From: Caldilineaceae bacterium
GTDB lineage: Bacteria > Chloroflexota > Anaerolineae > Caldilineales > Caldilineaceae
Assembly: GCA_022821585.1 (NCBI GenBank)
Contig: JAJEDI010000050.1
Location: 186,001 to 250,000, forward strand
Reading direction: 5' to 3'
Length of the DNA: 64,000 nucleotides
Made by a program: the position numbers and the translations under genes. Shown here one piece after another: positions 36,223 through 43,400 of the stretch. The stretch's first letter is position 1. Every line of letters begins with the position of its first letter. The notes under the pieces were generated by a model, which was not told the DNA's origin, did not search any database, and saw only the letters and a program-made list of their open reading frames with translations.

Positions 36223-36248
36223 GCACCGGCTGCGCCCAGAGCCGGTGC
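36223..36248. terminator. Perfect hairpin downstream of gatA
   Basis: GCACCGGCT (36223-36231) pairs with AGCCGGTGC (36240-36248) around an 8-nt loop, about 80 nt beyond the gatA stop on the minus strand. There is no T-run, so termination is uncertain. Confidence 0.4.
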
Positions 36249-36325
36249 CCAGGGGGTAAACCAACGGAGACACTTGTTGGTCATCTCAGGCAGACGTTTT
36301 CTTTCGTTCAAATAACAGATAATGA

Positions 36326-37804
36326 TCACAATTCCGGCTTCCTCAGGCGCCACTCCGTACTCTGCTCGTAGGCGTAGGCAGCCCGCAGAATCTTGTCTTC
36401 ACCCAGCGAAGGGCCGAGCAACTGCAGGCCGATCGGCAGTCCGCCGGCGTCGAATCCACAGGGGATGCTGATCCCGCACAGGCCGGCCAGATTGGCGCTT
36501 GTGGTGAAAATGTCGGTTAAAATCATCGCAAGCGGGTCGTCCACCTTTTCACCGATGCGAAACGCGGTGGTGGGCGAGGTCGGTGAAAGGATTACATCGA
36601 CATCGGAAAAAGCACGGTCAAAGTCCTGTTTGATCAGTGTGCGAACTTGCTGGGCCTTCAGGTAGTAGGCGTCGTAGTAGCCGGCGCTGAGTGCGTAGGT
36701 CCCAAGCATGATGCGACGTTTTACTTCGGGTCCGAAGCCAGCGCCGCGCGTCTGCCGGAAGTGGTCGAAGATCGAATCGCCGTCAACGCTGAGGCCAAAG
36801 CGGATGCCGTCATAGCGGGAAAGGTTGGCGCTGGCCTCTGCGGTAACGATCAGATAGTAGACTGGCAAAGCCAGCTCCGTATTGGGGAGGCCGATGGGTA
36901 CGATCTCGGCCCCCAGAGAGGCGAAATGATCGATGGCAGAACGGACCGCGTTTTCGACCTCCGACTGGATGCCCTCCACGAAATACTCTTCAGGGATGCC
37001 GATCCGCATCCCTTCAATGTCACCGGTCAAAGCTGCTGAAAAGTCAAGCGCATTCACCGGCATGGTTGTGCTGTCGCGCGGGTCGTCACCGGCAATCAGC
37101 TCAAGCAGCAGGGCGGCATCAGTGACGGTCTTGGTGATAGGCCCTATCTGGTCGAGGCTACTGCCGTAGGCGATCAGTCCGTAGCGGCTGACGCGGCCGT
37201 AGGAGGGCTTCAATCCAACGATACCGCAGAACGAGGCGGGCTGGCGAACGCTGCCGCCGGTGTCAGTTCCGAGTGCCGCCGGCGCCTCGTCTGCGGCCAC
37301 CGCGGCCGCGGAGCCGCCGCTGCTGCCGCCTGGCACACGCTCCATGTCCCAGGGATTGCGGGTGGGGCCAAAACCGCTGTTTTCGGTGCTCGATCCCATG
37401 GCGAATTCATCGGTGTTGGTCTTACCCAGGATGATTGCGCCGGCTGCCTGCAGCTTTTGCACTGCCGTGGCGGAGTAGGGGGGAACAAAGCCCTCCAGGA
37501 TACGGCTGCCTGCGGTCGTCTCGATCCCGCTGGTCATCAGAACGTCTTTGATGGCAATTGGGACTCCCAGGAGAGGACGGGCGTCTCCGCCGGCGCGTGC
37601 ACGGTCGGCCCAGGAGGCCGCTTCGAGGGCCTCATCCGGTGTTGTTCGCAAAAAGGCATGCAGGGCCCCGTCTACCCGCTCGATCTGTGCAAGGCATGCG
37701 TTTGTCAGTTCGACAGACGTAAACCGGCCAGCGGCCAAGGCGGCACGTGCTTCGGCTACGCCTAGCGAAGTCAACTGCTTCGTTGCGTTCTGATCGCCCA
37801 TCAT
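36326..37804 (-). CDS. gatA: Asp-tRNA(Asn)/Glu-tRNA(Gln) amidotransferase subunit A
   Basis: A 492-aa amidase-signature enzyme that frees ammonia from glutamine and delivers it to GatB, which converts Glu-tRNA(Gln) or Asp-tRNA(Asn) to the amide form. The Ser-cisSer-Lys triad is spread over the Lys of VPIAIKDVL near 84, the Ser-rich PGGSSGGSAAAVA near 158-170 and GTDTGGSVRQPAS near 180-192. The full canonical length is present. GGAGGAAGAAAGG precedes the ATG. It follows gatC by 77 nt and is probably cotranscribed; gatB is not in the window. Confidence 0.97.
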   Translation of the reverse strand: MMGDQNATKQLTSLGVAEARAALAAGRFTSVELTNACLAQIERVDGALHAFLRTTPDEALEAASWADRARAGGDARPLLGVPIAIKDVLMTSGIETTAGSRILEGFVPPYSATAVQKLQAAGAIILGKTNTDEFAMGSSTENSGFGPTRNPWDMERVPGGSSGGSAAAVAADEAPAALGTDTGGSVRQPASFCGIVGLKPSYGRVSRYGLIAYGSSLDQIGPITKTVTDAALLLELIAGDDPRDSTTMPVNALDFSAALTGDIEGMRIGIPEEYFVEGIQSEVENAVRSAIDHFASLGAEIVPIGLPNTELALPVYYLIVTAEASANLSRYDGIRFGLSVDGDSIFDHFRQTRGAGFGPEVKRRIMLGTYALSAGYYDAYYLKAQQVRTLIKQDFDRAFSDVDVILSPTSPTTAFRIGEKVDDPLAMILTDIFTTSANLAGLCGISIPCGFDAGGLPIGLQLLGPSLGEDKILRAAYAYEQSTEWRLRKPEL

Positions 37805-37881
37805 TCCTTTCTTCCTCCAGGGTGGAGGCGGGCACGGGCCTGCTCTGCAGCCATCAAGCTATTTCACCTTGCGTTTATGCG

Positions 37882-38181
37882 CTAAGCCCCCTTATCGTCG
37901 AAGACGGCGATGACCCGGAAATAGCCGTCGTCGGAATCGGGGGCGTTCCTGACCGCCTGCGAGTTAGACAGGGATTCCTGCGACTCGTCGTCCGCCAGGA
38001 CATTGCTGAGAGGAAGGACTTGAGGCGTAGGGGGCACGGAACTTGTGTCTACAGACTGGACCTGCTGTGCGTAAGTCAGAATCTGCCCGAGCTGACCGGC
38101 ATACTCGTCCAGTTCGGCATCACTCAGTTGTAATCTGGCCAGTTCAGCAACGTGCCGAACCTCTTCCCTCGTCAGTTTCAC
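37882..38181 (-). CDS. gatC: Asp-tRNA(Asn)/Glu-tRNA(Gln) amidotransferase subunit C
   Basis: A 99-aa GatC, a small belt-like subunit that holds GatA and GatB together. Family sequence is clear: LTREEVRHVAELARLQLSD at the N-terminus and LPLSNVLADDE near residue 62. I chose the GTG at 38181, with GAGGT 5 nt upstream; this gives the canonical length, whereas the frame open to 38247 would run through the leader terminator. Transcribed leftward into gatA. Confidence 0.93.
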   Translation of the reverse strand: MKLTREEVRHVAELARLQLSDAELDEYAGQLGQILTYAQQVQSVDTSSVPPTPQVLPLSNVLADDESQESLSNSQAVRNAPDSDDGYFRVIAVFDDKGA

Positions 38182-38221
38182 ATTGACCTCGCGGCGGAAG
38201 TAAAGAGATGGTGTCGTCCAC

Positions 38222-38411
38222 AAAAAAGCGCCGTGGGTTGAGTCCACGGCGCAATTCTGCGTTTCTTCTGCGCCGTGGCCCTTCTTCAGTGCCTACGGCG
38301 CAGTGTAACCAGCGTTACCCGCTACCGCAGCACGCGCGATGCTGCGCTTGCTGCTGCACTGTTGACTTCTATGTGTGAACAGTCCAACTGTCTGGGAGTT
38401 TCTGCCTGCAT
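38222..38411 (-). promoter_or_regulatory. Attenuator-like leader of gatCA
   Basis: The transcript from the consensus promoter would have a leader of about 230 nt. On the minus strand four arms occur in order: arm 1 (38302-38295), arm 2 (38278-38269), arm 3 (38253-38244) and arm 4 (38236-38228). Arm 1 can pair with arm 2 (8 bp), arm 2 with arm 3 (10 bp), or arm 3 with arm 4 (9 bp). The last pairing is followed by six U residues (38227-38222), an intrinsic terminator 40 nt before gatC. Two short ORFs precede arm 1: an ATG at 38411, at the predicted transcript start (29 codons), and a GTG at 38359 (14 codons, four of its first six Gln). This arrangement is what amino-acid attenuators look like. 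Confidence 0.6.
38228..38252 (-). terminator. Intrinsic terminator within the gatCA leader
   Basis: A perfect 9-bp stem (GCGCCGTGG with CCACGGCGC) and 7-nt loop, followed on the minus strand by TTTTTT. It precedes rather than follows a gene, pointing to regulated read-through. Confidence 0.75.
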
Positions 38412-38417
38412 GGTGAA

Positions 38418-38446
38418 AGTATAGTCGGTGTCTCCGAAGGTGTCAA
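38418..38446 (-). promoter_or_regulatory. Consensus promoter for gatCA
   Basis: On the minus strand, TTGACA (38446-38441) and TATACT (38423-38418) are separated by exactly 17 nt, a near-perfect housekeeping promoter. The predicted start of transcription is near 38411. It overlaps the intergenic space shared with the rightward acetyltransferase promoter. Confidence 0.8.
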
Positions 38447-38475
38447 ATATTGGCATAACTTACTGCTGCACGCAA

Positions 38476-38504
38476 TTGACAGAAGAGAACCTGTGGGATA
38501 CAAC
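38476..38504 (+). promoter_or_regulatory. Promoter of the AAC(3)-family gene
   Basis: TTGACA (38476-38481) and TACAAC (38499-38504) are 17 nt apart, about 45 nt before the ATG at 38550. It is divergent from, and about 30 nt away from, the gatCA promoter. Confidence 0.65.
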
Positions 38505-38549
38505 AGACTGGATCCTGGGAGCTGCGACCGCGAGGCGGGAGGAATTACA

Positions 38550-39401
38550 ATGGGGAATCCACAGACGCAGGAGACGATTGGTGAAGCGCTACGCGTGCTC
38601 GGACTGCGCAGAGGCGCAATAGTCTTCGTGCATAGCTCGATGAGCAGCATTGGATACGTCGAAGGCGGTGCCGAGACTTTAGTCGATGCGTTCCTTCAGG
38701 TTCTGGGCCCGGCGGGTACACTCTCCGTGCCAACTTTCACCTTCTCTCATTCGCAAAGCGCTGAACCTGTTTTCAACCCTGCACTCGATCCTTCTGAGAT
38801 GGGGCGCCTGACCGAGGAGACCAGAACACGGCCGGGGGCGCAGAGAAGCTGCCACCTAGTTCACTCCGTAGCCGCCCTGGGCGCGCATGCTGAGGAGATA
38901 GCAGCCAGTCACGGGCCGTCGGCCTGGGCGGAAGACGGTCCATTCTGGAAGCTGCATGAATTGGATGCCTATATTCTTCTGCTGGGCGTCCCCTATCTTC
39001 GGTGCACGTTCTTTCACCTGCTGGAACAGCTGGTGCAGGTCCCATACCGACAGTGGCGGGAAGTAGAGGCCCAGATCCGGGATGCGGACGGGTCGCAGCG
39101 ACCGCTACCGACATTGACCTTCGGCCCCAAGCCGGGCTTCGTGGGTAATGACTTCAACCGGCTCGGGGCGATATTGGAAGAGCAGGGGCATGTTCTGGCG
39201 GGAAGCGTGGGGAACGCAGAAGCCCGACTCTTCCGCGCCAGAAGTGCGTTCGAGGTCGGCATGGCACAGTATGAAGGCGACCCAGACCTCTTTCTCATGA
39301 AAGGGAGGGAATATACGCAGCTTGGAAGCGGCATTCTGACTGACGAATTGCACAATGAGAAATGGGTGCTTGACCCTGTCGGAATCTACGGACGCCGGTG
39401 A
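38550..39401 (+). CDS. AAC(3)-family aminoglycoside N3-acetyltransferase-like protein
   Basis: A 283-aa protein of the antibiotic N-acetyltransferase family (AAC(3)/YokD), which acetylates the 3-amino group of aminoglycosides or a related amine using acetyl-CoA. Motifs are VHSSMSSIGYVEGG near 29-42, TLSVPTFTFSH near 58-68, MGRLTEETRTRPGAQRSCH near 83-101, followed by the catalytic-type His in HLVHSVAALG. The ATG at 38550 has GGGAGG 7 nt upstream; an in-frame ATG at 38493 lies within the promoter and is rejected. Chromosomal homologues often act on non-antibiotic substrates, so resistance should not be assumed. Confidence 0.9.
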   Translation: MGNPQTQETIGEALRVLGLRRGAIVFVHSSMSSIGYVEGGAETLVDAFLQVLGPAGTLSVPTFTFSHSQSAEPVFNPALDPSEMGRLTEETRTRPGAQRSCHLVHSVAALGAHAEEIAASHGPSAWAEDGPFWKLHELDAYILLLGVPYLRCTFFHLLEQLVQVPYRQWREVEAQIRDADGSQRPLPTLTFGPKPGFVGNDFNRLGAILEEQGHVLAGSVGNAEARLFRARSAFEVGMAQYEGDPDLFLMKGREYTQLGSGILTDELHNEKWVLDPVGIYGRR

Positions 39402-40128
39402 CTTCGGTTGGGCATGGCGTCAGCCCACGAACAGGCCGCCGACATTGAACAGATTACCGCTTCCGCAAATTCGAATGACAGGGCCGGCCTTTTCCCGGAC
39501 TCCCCCAGTTCCTGGCAAAATGTGATCTGACAGCCACCGAAAAGCCCGATCAGTATCACACACTTTTCCAAGCGGAACTGTTCATTTTTTCACCGGGTGC
39601 GTCCCGGTTTTGGGGTGGGAACGGATTCGCGGGGAGTCCATGCCAGCTGGGCCTGAGATTGTTTACCGGCCCCAGGCGAGACGCGGGGAAGGCACAAGAC
39701 CTGTTCCAGGGGGATTTGATGGGGCTGGCGGGGCGTGGTGTGGCTGGACACTTTCGATTGGGCACCCGTCACCAATGTCGACACCCGGTCGACGAGGCAT
39801 GTTGTTGGCCGGGGGCGTTGCGGGGGCGGAGCCCCTGCACAAGGGAGGGCCGAATAGGCCCGACCGCCCGGAACTGCAGTTCTTAGTAGTCAGTTCTTAG
39901 TTCTTAGTGGTTAGGGGGCAGTTTCTGCGTTTTCCCTGGCTCGGGGTTGATCGCGAGATGGTTGGCGCTCCGCTGCGACCTGAGGCATGGGGAAGTTCGC
40001 CCCCATTTTGGGATGCACACTGTCACAGGGTGGCTTGATTGTGACCCTGCCCGTTGCTATACTGACAGCATTCCCTCCCCCCGGGGCAGCAAGTTTCCGA
40101 GTTGTCCCACACCGTCAGGAGAAAGCTG
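39402..40128. other. Long intergenic region with short direct repeats
   Basis: No convincing gene in about 725 bases; frames at 39610-39900 (+), 39659-39886 (+) and 39556-39765 (-) have skewed Pro/Arg/Gly composition and no ribosome sites. A direct repeat, CAGTTCTTAG, occurs at 39877-39886 and 39891-39900, with partial copies to 39914. A strong promoter for the SDR gene closes the region at 40035-40063. Confidence 0.5.
40035..40063 (+). promoter_or_regulatory. Promoter of the SDR/acyl-CoA dehydrogenase genes
   Basis: TTGATT (40035-40040) and TATACT (40058-40063) are 17 nt apart, with a TGC extension before the -10. It lies about 65 nt before the TTG start at 40129. Confidence 0.75.
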
Positions 40129-40914
40129 TTGGGTAGTCTCCCAGATTTTGAACTTGCGGGTAAAGTCGCAGTGATCACGGGCGCTTCCAGGGGCATTGGT
40201 GAGGCGATCAGCCGCTGCTTTGCCGCAAAGGGCGCCGCGGTCGTCCTGAGCAGCCGTAAGCAAGGGGCGCTGGACAAGGTTGCGGAGTCGATTCGGGCGG
40301 ACGGAGGCCGGGCCCTGGCCGCGGCCGCGCATACCGGCGACATGACGGCGGCGACGGCTCTGGCGGAACAGGCGGTGCGTGAATTCGGCGGCATCGACAT
40401 TTTGGTAAACAACGCCGCAACCAACCCTCATTTTGGGCCGGTCCTTTCTGCGGAAGAGAGTCACTGGCACAAGATTCTCGACGTAAACGTAGTTGGCTAC
40501 TTTCGCATGGCCAAGGCGTGCAGCGCTGAGATGATGAAAAGGGGGGGAGGCAAGATCATCAATGTGGCGTCGATCGCCGGAAAAAGACCGCAGCCCGGAA
40601 TGGGCGTCTATTGTGTCAGCAAGGCGGGTGTGTTGATGCTGACGGAGGTGCTGGCCGCGGAACTGGCGGCGAAAGGGATCCAGGTCAACGCGATCGCACC
40701 AGGTTATGTAAGGACCGACTTTAGTCGAGCCATCTGGGAAGACCCTGAACTCAACCAGACCGTGCTTGGGGTCATTCCCCAGAAAAGAATTGCCGAAACC
40801 GGCGAGCTGACCGGGATGGCTCTTTACCTGGCGTCGGATGCAAGCAGTTTTACGACCGGTGGAACGTTCCTTGTCGACGGCGGCCAGTGGGTTGATGCGG
40901 GACTAGGTGTGTAG
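40129..40914 (+). CDS. Short-chain dehydrogenase/reductase
   Basis: A 261-aa classical SDR using NAD(P)H. The cofactor loop is GASRGIG near residues 18-24, NNAATNP near 93, catalytic Ser in NVASIAGKR near 146, and Tyr-x3-Lys in YCVSKAG near 161-167. The C-terminus [13 protein letters not shown] is typical of FabG-like / 2,4-dienoyl or gluconate-type reductases. I chose the TTG at 40129, preceded by AGGAGA with 6-7 nt spacing; a TTG at 40102 is in frame upstream. The acyl-CoA dehydrogenase lies 79 nt downstream, suggesting a shared lipid or acid oxidation role. Confidence 0.92.
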   Translation: MGSLPDFELAGKVAVITGASRGIGEAISRCFAAKGAAVVLSSRKQGALDKVAESIRADGGRALAAAAHTGDMTAATALAEQAVREFGGIDILVNNAATNPHFGPVLSAEESHWHKILDVNVVGYFRMAKACSAEMMKRGGGKIINVASIAGKRPQPGMGVYCVSKAGVLMLTEVLAAELAAKGIQVNAIAPGYVRTDFSRAIWEDPELNQTVLGVIPQKRIAETGELTGMALYLASDASSFTTGGTFLVDGGQWVDAGLGV

Positions 40915-40993
40915 AGGACCAGGCAAGTATTTCCAACAGTCTTTTCAGGGAACCACCTCTTTACTTCCTTCAGATCACGAAACAGACAGCTCA

Positions 40994-42178
40994 ATGACAA
41001 CCGACATTCTTCCCGACATTCTTCTCCGCGTTCGACAGTTCATCGATGACGAGGTCGTTCCGATCGAAAAGCTGCTTATCGGACTTCCGTGGACGGAGGT
41101 TGAGCCATTGCTCAATCAAAAGCGGGAGGTCGTAAAGGAGGCCGGTCTTTGGGGGCTGGCCCTGCCGGTCGAGTACGGCGGCCAGGGACTCTCGCTGGCT
41201 GAGTTCGGGCGGGTGAGCGAAGTGTTGGGGCGCACGCCGGGCGGCCACTACGCCTTCGGCTGCCAGGCGCCCGACATGGGCAATATGGAGTTGCTCATCC
41301 ATGCCGGCACGGAGGCGCAGCAAAAACGCTACCTACTGCCACTAACCCGCGGCGAAATCCGCTCCTGCTTTGCCATGACGGAACCGGAGCACGCAGGCTC
41401 CAACCCGACGTGGATGAGTACGAGCGCGGTGCGCGAGGGCGAAGAGTACGTCATCAACGGCCACAAGTGGTTTACGACGGCGGCCGACGGGGCGTCCTTT
41501 GCGATCCTGATGGCGGTGACCAACCCGGAGGCGGAGAGCCGTCATCAGCGGGCCAGCCAGATCATCGTAGAGCTGGACACGCCGGGGTTTCACATTGAGC
41601 GCAACATTTCGGTGATGGGGGAAGCCCACGGCGGCTGGAACAGCCATGCGGAAGTCTGGTTCGAGAATGTGCGTGTGCCTGTCGAGAATCTGATAGGGGA
41701 AGAAAGCAGGGGCTTTGCGCTGGCCCAGTACCGTTTGGGTCCGGGACGCATTCACCACTGTATGCGCTGGATCGGAATCTGTGAACGCGCCTTTGACATC
41801 ATGTGCAGACGAGCCGCGCAGAGGGAGGTGGCCCCGGGCCGACTGCTGGGTTCCCAGGGGATGGTACAGGCGTGGATCGCGGAGTGCAGAGCGGAGATCA
41901 ATGCTTCCCGGTTGATGGTGCTGGAGACGGCCCGAAAAATTGACACTGAGGGCGTTTACGCGGCCAGAGAAGAGATCTCATTGATCAAATTCTACGTGGC
42001 CGACGTGCTGATGCGTGTGTTGGACAGGGCTCTTCAGACTCTAGGAGGCCTGGGTATGAGCGACGATACTCCAATCGCGTACTGGTACCGTCACGAGAGG
42101 GCCTCCCGCATCTATGACGGGCCCGATGAAGTCCATAAGATGAGTGTCGCCCGACGCATCCTGCAGAAGTATCTGTAG
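40994..42178 (+). CDS. Acyl-CoA dehydrogenase (ACAD10/11-like)
   Basis: A 394-aa FAD enzyme that oxidises the alpha-beta bond of acyl-CoA thioesters and passes electrons to electron-transfer flavoprotein. FAD/substrate motifs are CFAMTEPEHAGSNPTWM near 120-136, FTTAADGA near 161 and a C-terminal QTLGGLGMSDDTP near 347-359. The segment that usually carries the catalytic Glu reads RIYDGPDEVHK, with Asp before Gly, as in the ACAD10/11 branch, whose members can handle hydroxylated acyl-CoAs. The ATG at 40994 is used; the frame is open from 40907, overlapping the SDR gene, but that extension lacks family sequence. Confidence 0.92.
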   Translation: MTTDILPDILLRVRQFIDDEVVPIEKLLIGLPWTEVEPLLNQKREVVKEAGLWGLALPVEYGGQGLSLAEFGRVSEVLGRTPGGHYAFGCQAPDMGNMELLIHAGTEAQQKRYLLPLTRGEIRSCFAMTEPEHAGSNPTWMSTSAVREGEEYVINGHKWFTTAADGASFAILMAVTNPEAESRHQRASQIIVELDTPGFHIERNISVMGEAHGGWNSHAEVWFENVRVPVENLIGEESRGFALAQYRLGPGRIHHCMRWIGICERAFDIMCRRAAQREVAPGRLLGSQGMVQAWIAECRAEINASRLMVLETARKIDTEGVYAAREEISLIKFYVADVLMRVLDRALQTLGGLGMSDDTPIAYWYRHERASRIYDGPDEVHKMSVARRILQKYL

Positions 42179-42231
42179 AAGGAACGCAGGAGGGACCGGC
42201 TGGCGAATGGTCAGAATTGGGCCTGTGTCGA

Positions 42232-42723
42232 CTATTTTTCGGCGACTTCCTCTTCGTGCGTGTAGACAAGGCTCTTGCGACCGGCTAGCCAAGAGTAGAG
42301 CAGGACCGAGGCATTCCAGAACCCGCAGCCGTAGACACCGAGCCTGTAGTCGGGACTGAGAGAGAGTACAAGAAACGTGCTGAACGCCATACGCGATAGA
42401 AGCTACGACAACGGCGCAGGCGTTTCCTAGTGGGCTGACGTAGTGGCACTCTATCGCAGGGAAAAGAACTCGCAAGCGGTCGAAGGCGATGACTTGCATG
42501 ACGTGTGCAGTGTCTGCGCCGACGACAGCCATATTGAGCAGTAATACTCCTTCCGGCACACCCTCGCCAAACGAACCCCAACCAAACGCAGACTGCAGGG
42601 CGACGCAGTAACCGGTCACCGCGCCGACCCCCAGCGCGCAAAAAGACCAGACGCAAGAGGATCTCTATTGGGGTCCCTGACGTCTGTCTGACCTGGGATT
42701 TGCGGGCCTATCACATTGTCCAT
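42232..42723 (-). pseudogene. Frameshifted small membrane-protein gene
   Basis: Three minus-strand frames join into one plausible membrane protein of about 160 residues. The start at 42723 gives MDNVIGPQIPGQTDVRD to about 42640. A second frame through 42619 continues GYCVALQSAFGWGSFGEG and MAVVGADTAHVMQVIAFDRL to about 42395. A third frame from 42390 ends MAFSTFLVLSLSP ... YTHEEEVAEK with a stop at 42232-42234. Each piece is hydrophobic with protein-like composition, while the continuations of each frame past the junctions are not. Two single-base shifts, or assembly errors, would explain this. I do not recognise the family. The gene is convergent with the acyl-CoA dehydrogenase. Confidence 0.5.
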
Positions 42724-42776
42724 CCACGAGGAACACAGAGTCGCACGACTGGCGCTCGAGCGTGAGGCAAAGGCGG

Positions 42777-42933
42777 GGGTACCCACAAGAGGCGCCCCAA
42801 CGGGATAACGGCGGGTTGGCGCATTTGAGGGTGGCGGGCTTGGGCACACACAAGGGGTGCCCCTACGGGATTTCGACGGTCTGGCGTTTTTGTAGGCGGC
42901 GGGCCCGGGCACCCACAAGGGGTGCCCCTACGG
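42777..42933. repeat. Three tandem 65-bp units with REP-like palindrome
   Basis: Copies begin at 42777, 42842 and 42907, exactly 65 bp apart. Each starts with the palindrome GGGCACCCACAAGGGGTGCC (diverged in the first copy) followed by CCTACGG. A fourth, isolated copy of the palindrome is at 59131-59163. The GGGCACC/GGTGCCC arms can form a strong hairpin. This looks like a dispersed repetitive extragenic palindrome family. Confidence 0.8.
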
Positions 42934-43194
42934 TAGCTCGGGCAAAAGGGCGGCTCTTCAGTCGGCCCACGACATCCTCCCGGTTGTTCAGAAGCTCAGT
43001 CGCTTACCTGGTTACACGTGCGAAGCTGAACGAACTGCACCGAGATAGTCCCCACTCCGTTCTTCATTCTCGGTGCTGAGACTCCTTGCGTTTGTCTGTC
43101 CGCTTCTCCCTACCTCCTCACATCACCTGTTTCCGAAAGCAAATTGAAATCATGGTTTCGTCGGGGGATCTCAGATCGGGCCCGGCAACCATTC

Positions 43195-43300
43195 TGTGCG
43201 ATATGCACAAAATTCTTGCATTTCGCATTGAATTCAGGTAGTCGGCCAGCACCAGAGTTTCGTATATTGCGTCGGAAATTGTGCGAATGGCATAACAATT
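43195..43300. promoter_or_regulatory. Two inverted repeats upstream of the nitrate assimilation genes
   Basis: TGTGC-N5-GCACA at 43195-43209 and AATTGT-N12-ACAATT at 43277-43300 are perfect dyads about 190 and 100 nt before the nitrite reductase ATG. They are candidates for CRP/FNR-like or other dimeric regulators of nitrogen assimilation. The NtcA pattern GTA-N8-TAC was not noticed. Confidence 0.35.
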
Positions 43301-43400
43301 GGGCACGGTTTTTGGCAGTTTTGGCCGTTCAAAGCTGAGCGTCGCTGAAATATGCTTTGCTTGTTGTGAAATTCGGAACAAAGAAAGGGGGCACGATCTG

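Larger units (their letters stand above)
42724..43400. other. Intergenic region with tandem repeats and possible operators
   Basis: About 680 bases without a gene. It holds three tandem 65-bp palindromic repeats (42777-42933) and, closer to the nitrite reductase gene, two inverted repeats that could bind regulators. No convincing -35/-10 pair was found. Short frames here, such as one at 42616-42918 on the minus strand, read through the repeats and are not genes. Confidence 0.5.

Noticed and set aside
38222..38411. T-box riboswitch upstream of gatC
   Set aside because: The leader has a UGGU segment but no match to the conserved T-box sequence; peptide attenuation explains more. A covariance-model search would settle it.
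39610..39900. Overlapping Gly/Pro/Arg-rich frames in the long gap before the SDR gene
   Set aside because: Composition typical of GC-rich non-coding DNA; no start signal and no consistent frame.
42616..42918. Minus-strand frame of 100 codons through the tandem repeats
   Set aside because: Its sequence is a translation of the palindromic repeats; only the final part (MDNVIG onward) may belong to the broken membrane-protein gene.
43277..43300. Resemblance of AATTGT-N12-ACAATT to the lac operator
   Set aside because: The core spacing differs and there is no LacI-type gene nearby; listed only as a generic dyad.
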